In this document: positions 52,618 to 61,604 of the stretch, in pieces | Layout: each line of letters begins with the position of its first letter | Position numbering within the stretch: position 1 is the first letter of the stretch | NCBI GenBank assembly: GCA_963737015.1 | Contig: CAVTQZ010000001.1 | Span: 1 to 64,000 of the forward strand | DNA: 64,000 nucleotides | From: CAVTQZ01 sp963737015 | Lineage (GTDB): Bacteria; Actinomycetota; Acidimicrobiia; Acidimicrobiales; UBA8190 | Reading direction: 5' to 3' | The notes under the pieces: model-generated | The model's input: the letters and a program-made list of their open reading frames with translations, nothing else | Databases searched by the model: none | What the model was told of the DNA's origin: nothing | Made by a program: the position numbers and the translations under genes

Positions 52618-54396
52618 ATGACGGACGTGCGATCTACCGATGCCAAAACCCAGCCGGGACCACACGGGCTCAAGATCCGCAGCTGGGAGGTGACCGACGG
52701 GCCCGCGCGCGCCCCCGCCCGGGCAATGCTGCGCGCCATCGGAATGACCGACGAGGACTGGGACAAGCCACAGGTCGCCGTCGCCTCCTCGTGGAACGAG
52801 GTCACGCCATGCAACATGCCGCTCGATCGTCTCGCCAAGCGGGCGAAAGAAGGCGTCCTCGAGTCGGGCGGTTACCCGATCGAGTTCGTGACGATCGCTG
52901 TATCTGACGGGATCTCGATGGGTCACGAAGGCATGCGGGCATCCCTCGTGTCAAGGGAAGTGATCTGCGACTCGATCGAGACGATGATGCACGCCGAACG
53001 CTTCGACGGCATGGTCACACTCGCCGGCTGCGACAAGTCCCTCCCCGGCATGCTCATGGCGGCGGCGAGGCTCAACCTTCCCTCGGTCTTCCTCTACGGA
53101 GGCACGATCCTTCCCGGACGACTGGGCGAGGAGGCACTCGACATCGTGAGTGTCTTCGAAGCTGTCGGCGCGCACGCCGCGGGCGCCCTCAGCGACGAGG
53201 AGCTGTCTCTCATTGAGCACCACGCGTGTCCGACCGCAGGGTCGTGCGCCGGGATGTTCACCGCCAACACGATGGCCTCGGCCGCCGAAGCCCTGGGAAT
53301 GTCGCTTCCCGGCTCGGCATCACCCGCCGCGGTGGATGGACGGCGCGACTCCTTCGCCCAGGAGTCCGGACATGCCGTGGTCGGACTGCTCGCAAAGGGG
53401 ATCCGACCCCGCCAGATCATGACGAAGGAAGCCTTCGAGAACGCCATCGCCGTCGTCATGGCGCTCGGCGGCTCCACCAACGCCGTGCTCCATCTCCTCG
53501 CGATCGCGTACGAGGCCCGAGTCGAGTTGACGCTCGACGACTTCAACTCAGTGGCGTCTCGTGTACCCCACATCGCGGACACGAAGCCCCATGGCAGGTA
53601 CCACATGACCGACGTGGACCGCATCGGGGGCGTACCCGTGGTGATGCGGGAGCTGCTGGAGGCCGGGTTGCTCCACGGGGACTGCATGACCGTGAGCGGT
53701 CTCTCCGTCGCAGAGAACCTCGCCTCGTTGGATCCCTCCGCTCCCGACGGCGAGGTCATTCACCGGCTCTCGGACCCGATCCATGAAGAAGGCGGGATTG
53801 TGGTGTTGAGAGGCTCTCTCGCGCCGAAAGGCGCGGTCGTGAAGGTCGCCGGGCTGGACGACCAGCGCTTCGAGGGAATAGCGCGGGTCTTCGACGGCGA
53901 ACAGGATGCCCTCGACGCAATCCTCGGTGGGGAGATCCAACCCCACACGGTTGTCGTGGTCCGCTACGAGGGACCGCGGGGCGGACCGGGCATGCGCGAG
54001 ATGCTCGCCGTGACAGGCGCGATGAAGGGTGCCGGACGCGGCGCAGATTGCGCGCTCGTCACCGACGGACGATTCTCAGGCGGAACGCACGGCTTCTGCA
54101 TCGGGCATGTCGCGCCCGAGGCCGTGGATGAAGGTCCGATTGCGTTCGTGGCCGATGGTGACCGAATCATCATCGATGTTCCTTCGAGACGGCTCGACGT
54201 TCAAATAGACGAGCTCGAGCTGGAGCGGCGGCGCCAAGTGTGGAAGGCGCCCGAACCGCGTTACACCTCGGGCGTCCTGGCGAAGTATGCGCGGCTCGTG
54301 ACGGGCGCCGATCGCGGCGCAATTACCCGAGCCCTGACGCGGGGCTCTCGCGGTCTACACCATTTATACACGTCAACGTGTATGATAGGTGTATGA
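52618..54396 (+). CDS. ilvD: Dihydroxy-acid dehydratase
   Basis: A 592-residue Fe-S dehydratase, third step of valine, leucine and isoleucine synthesis. Cluster cysteines lie in TPCNMPLD, AGCDKSLPGM and CPTAGSCAGMFTANTM. The family normally ends near VLAKYARLV plus about ten residues; here about 15 extra residues (GLHHLYTSTCMIGV) run into the promoter and start of the next gene, so the stop overlaps vapB as ATGA. The extra tail may be readthrough after insertion of the toxin-antitoxin pair. Confidence 0.95.
   Translation: MTDVRSTDAKTQPGPHGLKIRSWEVTDGPARAPARAMLRAIGMTDEDWDKPQVAVASSWNEVTPCNMPLDRLAKRAKEGVLESGGYPIEFVTIAVSDGISMGHEGMRASLVSREVICDSIETMMHAERFDGMVTLAGCDKSLPGMLMAAARLNLPSVFLYGGTILPGRLGEEALDIVSVFEAVGAHAAGALSDEELSLIEHHACPTAGSCAGMFTANTMASAAEALGMSLPGSASPAAVDGRRDSFAQESGHAVVGLLAKGIRPRQIMTKEAFENAIAVVMALGGSTNAVLHLLAIAYEARVELTLDDFNSVASRVPHIADTKPHGRYHMTDVDRIGGVPVVMRELLEAGLLHGDCMTVSGLSVAENLASLDPSAPDGEVIHRLSDPIHEEGGIVVLRGSLAPKGAVVKVAGLDDQRFEGIARVFDGEQDALDAILGGEIQPHTVVVVRYEGPRGGPGMREMLAVTGAMKGAGRGADCALVTDGRFSGGTHGFCIGHVAPEAVDEGPIAFVADGDRIIIDVPSRRLDVQIDELELERRRQVWKAPEPRYTSGVLAKYARLVTGADRGAITRALTRGSRGLHHLYTSTCMIGV
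54366..54386 (+). promoter_or_regulatory. vapB promoter and operator palindrome
   Basis: ATACACG-TCAA-CGTGTAT (54366-54383) is a perfect palindrome with seven-base arms. It overlaps TATGAT (54381-54386), a good -10 box that ends six bases before the vapB ATG, so transcription would start at or next to that ATG (leaderless). The site fits autorepression by the VapBC complex. It lies inside the last codons of ilvD. Confidence 0.6.
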
Positions 54397-54596
54397 GCCG
54401 GATCCGCACGAACATCGAGATCGAAGAGACCTACCTACGGACCGTCATGAACCGGTTCGGCCTTCGAACGAAGACCGAGGCCGTCGAGCTGGCCCTTCGA
54501 CATCTGGCCGGCCAACCCATGTCACGGGAAGAGGCTCTGGCGATGCGCGGCGCCTTCGCGATCGGAGAAATTCCCGCTGACGTCGGGCCCGCATAG
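54393..54596 (+). CDS. VapB-type antitoxin
   Basis: A 67-residue protein, MSRIRTNIEIEETYLRTVMN and on, matching type II antitoxins of the VapB/ribbon-helix-helix group (T-N-I-E-I-E-E strand, then RTKTEAVELALRHL helix). The C-terminus is acidic and would wrap the toxin. It starts within the ilvD stop and is followed at two bases by the toxin. Confidence 0.85.
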   Translation: MSRIRTNIEIEETYLRTVMNRFGLRTKTEAVELALRHLAGQPMSREEALAMRGAFAIGEIPADVGPA

Positions 54597-54598
54597 CT

Positions 54599-55012
54599 GT
54601 GATCCTTGCGGATACCTCGGCGTGGGTGGAGTTCGACAGGCGCACCGAAAGCATCGTCGATCTTCGGATCGCAGATCTCATTCACATCGATGACGGCTCG
54701 TTGGCTGTCACCGAGCCCGTGATCATGGAGGTGCTCGCCGGCGCACGCAGCGACGATCGAGAGACCGAGCTACGCCGATTGCTTCAACGCTTCGCCCTCT
54801 TGCCCTTCGAAGCAGCTGTGGATTTCGACGCCGCGGTGAGTGTCTATCGGCGCTGCCGGAAAGAAGGAATCACGCCTCGCGGCATGGTGGATTGCATGAT
54901 CACCTCGGTCGCTTGGCGCCACGGGGCCAGCCTCTTGGCAGCCGACGTGGATCTGGTCCGGGTGGCTCGCATCCTTGGCGTCGATCTCGATGATGCGTCG
55001 ATCGATGCGTAG
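54599..55012 (+). CDS. VapC PIN-domain ribonuclease toxin
   Basis: A 137-residue PIN nuclease. The acidic active site is intact: Asp5 in ILADTSAW, Glu44 in EPVIMEVL, Asp98 in RGMVDCMI and Asp116 in LLAADVD. Such toxins cleave tRNA or rRNA when free of antitoxin. GTG start two bases after the vapB stop. All catalytic residues being kept suggests an active toxin. Confidence 0.88.
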   Translation: MILADTSAWVEFDRRTESIVDLRIADLIHIDDGSLAVTEPVIMEVLAGARSDDRETELRRLLQRFALLPFEAAVDFDAAVSVYRRCRKEGITPRGMVDCMITSVAWRHGASLLAADVDLVRVARILGVDLDDASIDA

Positions 55013-55081
55013 GAGTCGACGCAGAGGAACGCTCGGTAGCCGCGCGACCGATAGCCGAGCCCCGAGGTCTCCGATCGGGGA

Positions 55082-55858
55082 TCAGGCGGCGGCAGGCGCA
55101 ATCTTGATCACGGCGAATGCGGCGCCGTCGGGGTCGGCGAGCACGGCGAAGCGTCCCGGGGGTATGTCGGTTGGAGGTACCAGCGTGGCGGCACCGAGGC
55201 CCGTCGCCTTCGCGACCGTCGCATCGGTGTCCTCGGTCCCGAAGTACACGAGCCAGTGGGCGGGCACCTCAGCCGGGACCATCTCCGGCATCTCCATCAT
55301 CCCCGCGACTGAATTGTCCCCCACCTTCCATTCCGTGTACTTCATCTGATCCATGTCGAGGTCGTTGGCGGTCCATCCGAACACTTCGGTGTAGAAGGAC
55401 TTGGCCGCAGCAAGGTCACGGGTGTTCAGCTCGTTCCAGCCGAACGAACCGGGCTCGTTGGCCAGCTCCGCGCCGCTGAAGGTCTTCGGCTGCCAGATTC
55501 CGATCGCTGCGCCGGTCGGATCCGCGAAGATCGCCATTCGGCCCAGGTCGGCGACGTCCATGGGTTCGGCGAAGACCATCGCACCGGCCTTCCTGGCGAC
55601 TTCGACTGTCTTGTCCGCGTCGTCGACGCAGACGTACGTCGTCCACACGGCCGGCTGACCTTCGCCCATGATCCCCATGTTGCCTGCGACTCTCTTTCCG
55701 CCCTTGCGGAAGAGGGTGTAGTGCCCCATCTCCTCTCCCTGGTCCTCCGCCTCCCAACCGAACAGAGACGAATAGAAGGAGTTGGATGCAGCCAGGTCCT
55801 TGGCAGCGTGATCGATCCACGAAGGTGTACCGGCGGGGTAAGAGGTGAACTCGGGCAT
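55082..55858 (-). CDS. Two-domain VOC (glyoxalase-fold) protein
   Basis: A 258-residue protein of two tandem VOC domains, each beginning with a W-x-[DE]-L/H-A-x-D-L-A-A-x-x-x-FY pattern (PSWIDHAAKDLAASNSFYSS and GWNELNTRDLAAAKSFYTEV). Both end with FADPTGAAIGIWQP or LADPDGAAFAVI. This resembles the actinobacterial CFP30B/hydroxylase-like group of unknown activity. AGCAGGAG lies before the ATG at 55858; the long upstream frame to 56068 overlaps the ilv leader and was rejected. Confidence 0.88.
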   Translation of the reverse strand: MPEFTSYPAGTPSWIDHAAKDLAASNSFYSSLFGWEAEDQGEEMGHYTLFRKGGKRVAGNMGIMGEGQPAVWTTYVCVDDADKTVEVARKAGAMVFAEPMDVADLGRMAIFADPTGAAIGIWQPKTFSGAELANEPGSFGWNELNTRDLAAAKSFYTEVFGWTANDLDMDQMKYTEWKVGDNSVAGMMEMPEMVPAEVPAHWLVYFGTEDTDATVAKATGLGAATLVPPTDIPPGRFAVLADPDGAAFAVIKIAPAAA

Positions 55859-55992
55859 CTGGTCTCCTGCTGGACTCGATGGGTCTTCCTCTCCGAAGAG
55901 TACTGGCACCGCATCGGCAATGTTCGGGGAGACAAAGGAGAAACCCGCCGTGCTCTTGCCTTGACGAAGACCGCATGTCAGACTTGCCGGTG

Positions 55993-56034
55993 ATGCCTCG
56001 ACCTGCCGCGGCCCTGCTCGTAGTAGTGACCTAG
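55993..56034 (+). CDS. ilv operon leader peptide
   Basis: A 13-codon frame, MPRPAAALLVVVT then TAG, with five consecutive Leu and Val codons. It lies 145 bases before ilvB and is followed by a pause-like hairpin and a terminator hairpin. This is the classic layout for attenuation by branched-chain aminoacyl-tRNA supply. The ribosome site is weak, and no expression evidence exists. Confidence 0.7.
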   Translation: MPRPAAALLVVVT

Positions 56035-56042
56035 CGCCCGTT

Positions 56043-56055
56043 GCCGCAACGCGGC
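56043..56055 (+). promoter_or_regulatory. Pause-type hairpin in the ilv leader
   Basis: GCCGC and GCGGC with a three-base loop sit eight bases after the leader peptide stop, where a transcription pause hairpin would be expected in an attenuator. Confidence 0.4.
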
Positions 56056-56068
56056 TTCGTGCGCTCAC

Positions 56069-56090
56069 CGACCTCCCAGACGGGAGGTCG
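56069..56090 (+). terminator. Attenuator terminator upstream of ilvB
   Basis: CGACCTCCC and GGGAGGTCG form a nine-base perfect stem with a four-base loop, followed by TTTCAATTTC, so it looks like an intrinsic terminator. It lies 90 bases before the ilvB ATG. The sequence CGACCT also occurs in the leader peptide region and could pair with the 3' arm as an alternative structure. Confidence 0.7.
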
Positions 56091-56179
56091 TTTCAATTTC
56101 GGAGCCGTTTCGGAGCTTGCGTCGGGGAGCCGACCCCATCAGTCAGATCAGCCAGCCGAGAAGCAAGGAAAAGTGACCG

Positions 56180-57920
56180 ATGAAACTCACGGGAGCCCAA
56201 GCCCTAATAAAGAGCCTCGAGATGAAAGATGTCGAGGTCATCTTCGGCCTGCCCGGCGGCGCGATCCTTCCCGTCTACGACCCCATCCTCGATTCGCCCA
56301 TCAGGCACATACTCGTGCGCCACGAGCAGGGGGCAGGCCACATGGCGGAGGGCTACGCGCACGTGACCGGCCGTCCCGGGGTTGCGATGGTCACATCGGG
56401 GCCGGGCGCGACGAACATCGTCACACCGCTCGCGGATGCTTCGATGGACTCGATACCCATCGTTGTCATCACCGGCCAGGTTCCGACCGGTGCGATCGGG
56501 ACAGACGCCTTCCAGGAATGTCCGATTACGGGCGTGACAATGGACATCACCAAGCACAACTGGTTGGTGACCGACGCGCCGCGACATTCCGAGGGTCGTA
56601 GCAGAAGCGTTCGAGGTCGCTACGACCGGGCGCCCCGGCCCGGTCCTTGTCGACGTGCCGAAGGACGTGTCGAACGCCGAGATGGATTGGTACTGGCCGT
56701 CTTCGCGCTCGGAGCTCGACCTGCCCGGTTACCGCCCGGCCAAGGCGGGTGATCCGAAGGCGGTGCTCGAGGCTGCGAAGCTGATCTTCTCGTCGAGCCG
56801 CCCCGTCATCTATGCGGGGGGCGGGATTCTCAAGTCGCACGCCGCCCCCGAGTTGAAGGACCTCGCCGAGCGGACGGGCATTCCCGTCGTCACGACGCTG
56901 ATGGCACGAGGAGCCTTCCCCGATTCGCACCCACTGGCGCTCGGGATGCCCGGGATGCACGGCAACTACACAGCGGTCACCGCTATGCAGCGATCGGACC
57001 TGCTCATAGCGCTTGGTGCTCGTTTCGACGACCGGGTCACCGGCAAGGTGGGCGCGTTCGCCCCTGACGCCAAGGTGATCCATGTGGACGTGGACCCTGC
57101 GGAACTCGGGAAGGTGCGAAAGGCCGAGGTCCAGATAGCGGGCGATGCCCGCACGGTGATATCCGAGCTCTTGAGGGCTCTGGAGGCCCTCGCAGGTGGC
57201 GATCCCTCGGCGAAAGGCCCCGACCTCGAACCTTGGCTCGCTCAGATCCACCAGTGGCAGGAACAATTCCCGCTCTTCTACAGACAGGAGGAAGGTGGCG
57301 CGTTGAAGCCGCAGTACGTGGTGGAGACGCTCAGAGACATGACTCCCGACGACACGATCGTCGCCTCGGGCGTGGGCCAGCACCAGATGTGGGCGTCGCA
57401 GTATTGGCGGTTCGATCATCCGTACACCTGGGTGAACTCGGGTGGTGCGGGGACCATGGGCTTCGCGGTTCCGGCGGCGATCGGCGCGAAGGTCGGGCGC
57501 CCCGACAAAATGGTGTGGGCGATCGACGGCGACGGCTGCTTCCAGATGACTGCGCAAGAGCTCGTCACCGCTTCGGCCGAGCGCATACCGGTGAAGATCG
57601 CGATCCTGAACAACGCTTATCTCGGAATGGTGCGTCAGTGGCAGGAGCTCTTCTACGAGGAGCGCTACTCGGAGGTCTACCTTTCCCCGGATCTTCCCGA
57701 CTACGTCAAGTGGGCCGAGGCGATGGGAGCAGTCGGGATCAAGGTCGAGACGGCCGAGGAAGTCGCCCCCGCGATCGAAAAAGCGAACGGTGTGGACGAC
57801 CGTCCCGTGGTTATCGACTTTCGCACCGACGCCTTCGAGAAGGTGTATCCAATGGTTCCGGCGGGCGCGTCCAACGACGACATCATCGTGGGTCCCTCCC
57901 AGGGGCAGGGCGGACGGTGA
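56180..57920 (+). CDS. ilvB: Acetolactate synthase large subunit, frameshifted
   Basis: ThDP-dependent enzyme joining two pyruvates (or pyruvate and 2-ketobutyrate). The N-terminal GLPGGAILPVYD and HEQGAGHMAEGYA with the catalytic Glu, and the C-terminal ThDP motif GDGCFQMTAQEL with NNAYLGMVRQWQ, are intact. After WLVTDA the frame is lost: it should read RDIPRVVAEAFEVATTGRPG, which is in the next frame. One extra C at 56579-56580 explains it. Total length is one base over a multiple of three. As such an essential gene would rarely be broken in a prototroph, a sequencing error is likely. ilvN starts within its stop. Confidence 0.9.
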
Positions 57921-58492
57921 GTCCGGCCGGCCGGCCAGGCGGCGGTCCCGGGCCTTCGCGTCATCACATCGTCTCTGCGCTGGTGGAGAACAAGTCCGGC
58001 GTGCTCGCTCGCGTCTCGGGGCTCTTCTCCCGTAGGGGTTTCAACATCTACTCGCTCGCAGTTGCGCCGACAGACGACGACCGATTCAGCCGGATCACGA
58101 TCGTCGTCGACGTCGAATCCGCTCCCCTCGAACAGGTCATGCGACAGCTGGACAAGCTCATCAACGTCGTGGACATCGCGGAGCTCGCGCCCGAGGAGGC
58201 CACCGAGCGCGAGTTGCTCCTGGCGACCGTGAAGGCGTCGGCAGCGGAACGAGGGCAGGTGATCCAGCTCGTCGGTGTCTTCGAGGGCACGATCGTCGAT
58301 GTCGGCCTCGACGCCATGACGGTGATGTTGGCCGGTCCTCCGAGCAAGATCGACGACTTCGAAGCACTGATCCGGCCCTTCGGCCTCGCCGAACTTCAGC
58401 GAACGGGCCGGGTTGCCTTGCCTAAGCTGGCACGCCGGGGCGCACGCCTGCGTGCTGTACCTGTCGCCGACGGTGATGACCAGGCCGGATGA
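57917..58492 (+). CDS. ilvN: Acetolactate synthase regulatory subunit
   Basis: A 191-residue subunit with an N-terminal ACT domain (HHIVSALVENKSGVLARVSG, then RRGFNIYSLAVAPT) that binds valine for feedback inhibition, and a C-terminal domain with ELLLATVKA. GTG start overlapping the ilvB stop (GTGA). The usual N-terminus is shorter; the first 14 residues are a Gly/Pro-rich extension. Confidence 0.94.
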   Translation: MSPAGRPGGGPGPSRHHIVSALVENKSGVLARVSGLFSRRGFNIYSLAVAPTDDDRFSRITIVVDVESAPLEQVMRQLDKLINVVDIAELAPEEATERELLLATVKASAAERGQVIQLVGVFEGTIVDVGLDAMTVMLAGPPSKIDDFEALIRPFGLAELQRTGRVALPKLARRGARLRAVPVADGDDQAG

Positions 58493-58523
58493 GAGCTGAT
58501 AGGAAGACCCAAAAGAGAGGTAG

Positions 58524-59555
58524 ATGGAGATGGCGAAGCTGTATTACGAGTCCGACGCGGACGCCACGCTCATCCAGGGCCGCAAGGTGGCGGTCATCGG
58601 GTACGGGTCACAGGGCCATGCCCATGCGCTGAACCTCGCTGAGTCCGGCGTGGACGTGAGGGTCGGGCTCCGCCCCGAGTCGAGCTCAGTCGGGAAGGCG
58701 AAGTCAGCCGGTCTGCGCGTGCTGCCCGTAGCCGATGCTGCCGCCGAGGCGGACCTCGTGATGATGCTCCTCCCGGACACCGAGCAGAAGGCCGTCTACG
58801 ACGCGGACATCGCCCCGACACTGCAGAGCGGGGACGCCCTTTTCTTCGCCCACGGGTTCAACATTCGTTTCGGTCAGATCGTGCCGCCCCCCGGAGTCGA
58901 CGTCGCGATGGTTGCGCCGAAAGGCCCCGGGCACCTCGTCAGGCGTACCTACACCGAAGATGCCGGCGTGCCCTCTCTCGTGGCGGTTGCTCAGGATGCT
59001 TCCGGCAAAGCGCACGAACTCGCTCTCTCATACGCGCATGCAATCGGAGCGACCCGTGCCGGGGTCCTCGACACGACTTTCGACGAAGAGACCGAGACGG
59101 ATCTCTTCGGGGAGCAGGTCGTCCTCTGTGGGGGTCTCACCTCGCTGGTGATGGCCGGCTTCGAGACCCTGGTCGAGGCCGGATATCAGCCGGAGTCCGC
59201 ATATTTCGAGTGTCTTCACGAACTGAAGCTGATCGTCGACCTCATGTACGAACAGGGCATAGCGGGTATGCGCTACTCGATCTCCGACACAGCCGAATAC
59301 GGCGACATGACCCGCGGACCCGAGGTCATCGACGAGCGAGTGCGCGAGACGATGCGGCGCATTCTCGATGACATCCGCTCCGGAGCCTTCGCCGAGGAGT
59401 GGATAGCTGAGAACAGATCAGGAAGAAAACACTTCAACGAGCTACGCGCCCGAGCGGGTGAGCATCCGATTGAGAAGGTGGGCGAGCAGCTCCGCTCCAT
59501 GATGCCGTTCGTCTCCGGAGGGCATAAACGCGTGCAGGACGTATCGGGTGGTTGA
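58524..59555 (+). CDS. ilvC: Ketol-acid reductoisomerase
   Basis: A 343-residue short-form class I enzyme, second step of branched-chain amino acid synthesis. The Rossmann motif is GYGSQGHAHALNL and the metal-binding site is LDTTFDEETETDLFGEQ. AGAGAGGTAG precedes the ATG; a second ATG lies two codons later. Last gene of the ilvBNC unit. Confidence 0.96.
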   Translation: MEMAKLYYESDADATLIQGRKVAVIGYGSQGHAHALNLAESGVDVRVGLRPESSSVGKAKSAGLRVLPVADAAAEADLVMMLLPDTEQKAVYDADIAPTLQSGDALFFAHGFNIRFGQIVPPPGVDVAMVAPKGPGHLVRRTYTEDAGVPSLVAVAQDASGKAHELALSYAHAIGATRAGVLDTTFDEETETDLFGEQVVLCGGLTSLVMAGFETLVEAGYQPESAYFECLHELKLIVDLMYEQGIAGMRYSISDTAEYGDMTRGPEVIDERVRETMRRILDDIRSGAFAEEWIAENRSGRKHFNELRARAGEHPIEKVGEQLRSMMPFVSGGHKRVQDVSGG

Positions 59556-59600
59556 GAGTTCCTTCTTGTCGAGAGTTTGCTCTTAGTTGAGCCTCTCAAC
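59551..59600. terminator. Inverted repeats between convergent ilvC and coiled-coil gene
   Basis: GTTGAGAG (59551-59558) can pair with CTCTCAAC (59593-59600), and within the latter GTTGAG-CCT-CTCAAC forms a compact hairpin at 59586-59600. These alternatives lie exactly between convergent genes and may terminate both. No T-tract is clear. Confidence 0.35.
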
Positions 59601-60059
59601 TCGTTCCTCGATGCGATCCAGCCGTGCGTCCATGCCGTCGAACCGTGCGTCCATGCCGTCGAAGCGTGCGTCGATGCCGTCGAAGCGTGCGTCCATGTTT
59701 GAACGTGCGTCCATGCCGTCGAGCCGTGCTTCCATGCCGTCGAGCCTTACTTCCAGCCGCGTCTGTCCATCGGTCAAAGCCTCAACTCTTCCGATAAGGG
59801 TTTCCAGGAGAGCGGTAATTCGTATGACGGTCCTCTCGAGGTCCTGGAGAGCTGCTGTCAACTGGTCCAGCCTGGCGGAAAGGCGGGCTTCGGATTCGAG
59901 TATGCGTTGCTCGAGGCGACCTACGAGCTCGGGAAGAACAAGTAGTTCCTCGGTGAGGAGCACTGCCCTCATCTGGGCCAGAAGGGCTGGATCGCCTTGC
60001 AACTGGACAATGATCTCGTGAGCGTCCACTTCTTCCAAGGTACCCGAGGGCTGTGACAT
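59583..60059 (-). CDS. Coiled-coil protein with heptad repeats
   Basis: A 158-residue protein. After a soluble front, residues 45-158 are predicted coiled coil, ending in seven-residue repeats of RLDGMDA/RFDGIDA type. One repeat is a residue short (RSNMDA), which breaks the heptad phase. I do not recognise the family; the repeats resemble coiled-coil stalks of unknown function. Its start codon overlaps that of the divergent tldD gene. Confidence 0.65.
   Translation of the reverse strand: MSQPSGTLEEVDAHEIIVQLQGDPALLAQMRAVLLTEELLVLPELVGRLEQRILESEARLSARLDQLTAALQDLERTVIRITALLETLIGRVEALTDGQTRLEVRLDGMEARLDGMDARSNMDARFDGIDARFDGMDARFDGMDARLDRIEERVERLN
59622..59765 (-). repeat. 21-base minisatellite in the coiled-coil gene
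   Basis: Six tandem units of about 21 bases plus a degenerate seventh, based on CCGTGCGTCCATGCCGTCGA on the plus strand. The fourth unit is 18 bases, so the protein frame is kept. Repeat number may vary between strains. Confidence 0.9.
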
Positions 60060-61603
60060 CGACGTCTCCCGGGAATCCCGGAGAGGGGTTCTCGGGGATC
60101 CCTCTCACCGCTCTAACCGAAGCTGGGCTCGCCCGAGCACAGAGTCGTGGGGCGTCCCACGCGGATCTCCGTGTCGAGCGGATCAGGTCACAGCTCGTGG
60201 CCCTTCGTGACGGCAAGGTGACGACGACGGTCGACGACACGGAAGTAGGGGTCGGGTTGCGGGTCGTGCGGGATGGATCGCTCGGTTTCGCTGCCACGGT
60301 GGAAATGACGCCCGATGCCATCGCGGGCCTTGCAGACGAGGCGTGCGCGATCGCAGATGCAACGTCGTCAGCGCTTGCTGTTCGTGTCGAGCTCGCCGAT
60401 GAGCCTCGCCATGGCCCGGCGGAATGGAGCTCGGACTACGAGATCGACCCGAGCGAAGTTCCCCTGTCGGAGAAGGTTGCGTTGCTCGAGGACTGGAGCA
60501 GTCGTCTGCTCGCTGCTCCTGGTGTCGACCACGTCGAGGCGGCCGTCTTGGCGGTCGTGGAAGACAAGTATTTCGCGAACCTCGCGGGAACGGTCACCAC
60601 ACAACGGCGCGTTCGTGTACGGCCGGTGTTCGAGGCGTTCGCAGTCGACCCCGAGAGTGGTGCATTCGAGTCGATGAGAAGCATCGCCCCGCCGGTCGGC
60701 AGAGGATGGGAGTTCTTGACCGGAGATGGGTCGCACGTGAACGGCGACGGTCAGGCCTGGGACTGGGACGGCGAGCTCGAGCAGGTGCCGGAGCTGCTTG
60801 CGGAGAAGATGCGTTCGCCATCGGTCGAGGCGGGCGACTACGACCTCGTCATAGACCCGTCCAACCTTTGGCTTACCATCCACGAGTCGATCGGCCATGC
60901 GACCGAGCTCGACCGTGCGCTCGGTTATGAGGCGGCTTACGCCGGAACATCGTTTGCGACCTTGGACAAGCTCGGAACCCTCGAGTACGGCTCCGGGATC
61001 ATGAACGTCACCGGTGATCGCACCGTCCCCAACGGTCTCGCCACGATCGGGTACGACGACGAGGGTGTTGAGGCACAATCCTTCGACATCGTCCGTGACG
61101 GAATCCTCGTCGGCTACCAGTTGGACCGGCGGATGGCCTCGGAGAACAGACTCGGACGCTCGAACGGCTGCGCCTTCGCCGACTCCCCGATGCATCTTCC
61201 CATTCAACGAATGGCAAACGTCTCCCTCCAGCCTGCTCGGGATGAAGGACCGAGCACGGCGGACCTGATATCGCAGGTCGGTCGTGGGATCTACGTCGTC
61301 GGCGACAAGAGCTGGTCGATCGACATGCAGCGCTACAACTTCCAGTTCACCGGCCAACGTTTCTTCCGCGTCGAGAACGGCCGCCTCGCCGGCCAGCTGC
61401 GCGATGTCGCATACCAGGCTCGGACCACGGATTTCTGGGGATCCATGGAAGCTGTCGGAGGGACCTCGACTTATGTCCTCGGCGGGGCGTTCAACTGCGG
61501 CAAGGGACAACCCGCTCAAGTCGCTCCGGTCAGCCACGGATGTCCTTCCGCTCTGTTCCGCTCGGTCAGGATCCTGAACACCAGGGAGGAAGCAGGGCTG
61601 TGA
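60053..61603 (+). CDS. tldD: TldD-family metalloprotease
   Basis: A 516-residue subunit of the TldD/TldE zinc protease, which degrades peptides and processes peptide antibiotics. The HExxxH motif is HESIGHATE, and the third ligand region is GGAFNCGKGQP. The GTG start overlaps the divergent coiled-coil gene by a few bases. The partner TldE follows immediately. Confidence 0.92.
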   Translation: MTSTSPGNPGEGFSGIPLTALTEAGLARAQSRGASHADLRVERIRSQLVALRDGKVTTTVDDTEVGVGLRVVRDGSLGFAATVEMTPDAIAGLADEACAIADATSSALAVRVELADEPRHGPAEWSSDYEIDPSEVPLSEKVALLEDWSSRLLAAPGVDHVEAAVLAVVEDKYFANLAGTVTTQRRVRVRPVFEAFAVDPESGAFESMRSIAPPVGRGWEFLTGDGSHVNGDGQAWDWDGELEQVPELLAEKMRSPSVEAGDYDLVIDPSNLWLTIHESIGHATELDRALGYEAAYAGTSFATLDKLGTLEYGSGIMNVTGDRTVPNGLATIGYDDEGVEAQSFDIVRDGILVGYQLDRRMASENRLGRSNGCAFADSPMHLPIQRMANVSLQPARDEGPSTADLISQVGRGIYVVGDKSWSIDMQRYNFQFTGQRFFRVENGRLAGQLRDVAYQARTTDFWGSMEAVGGTSTYVLGGAFNCGKGQPAQVAPVSHGCPSALFRSVRILNTREEAGL

Positions 61604-61604
61604 G

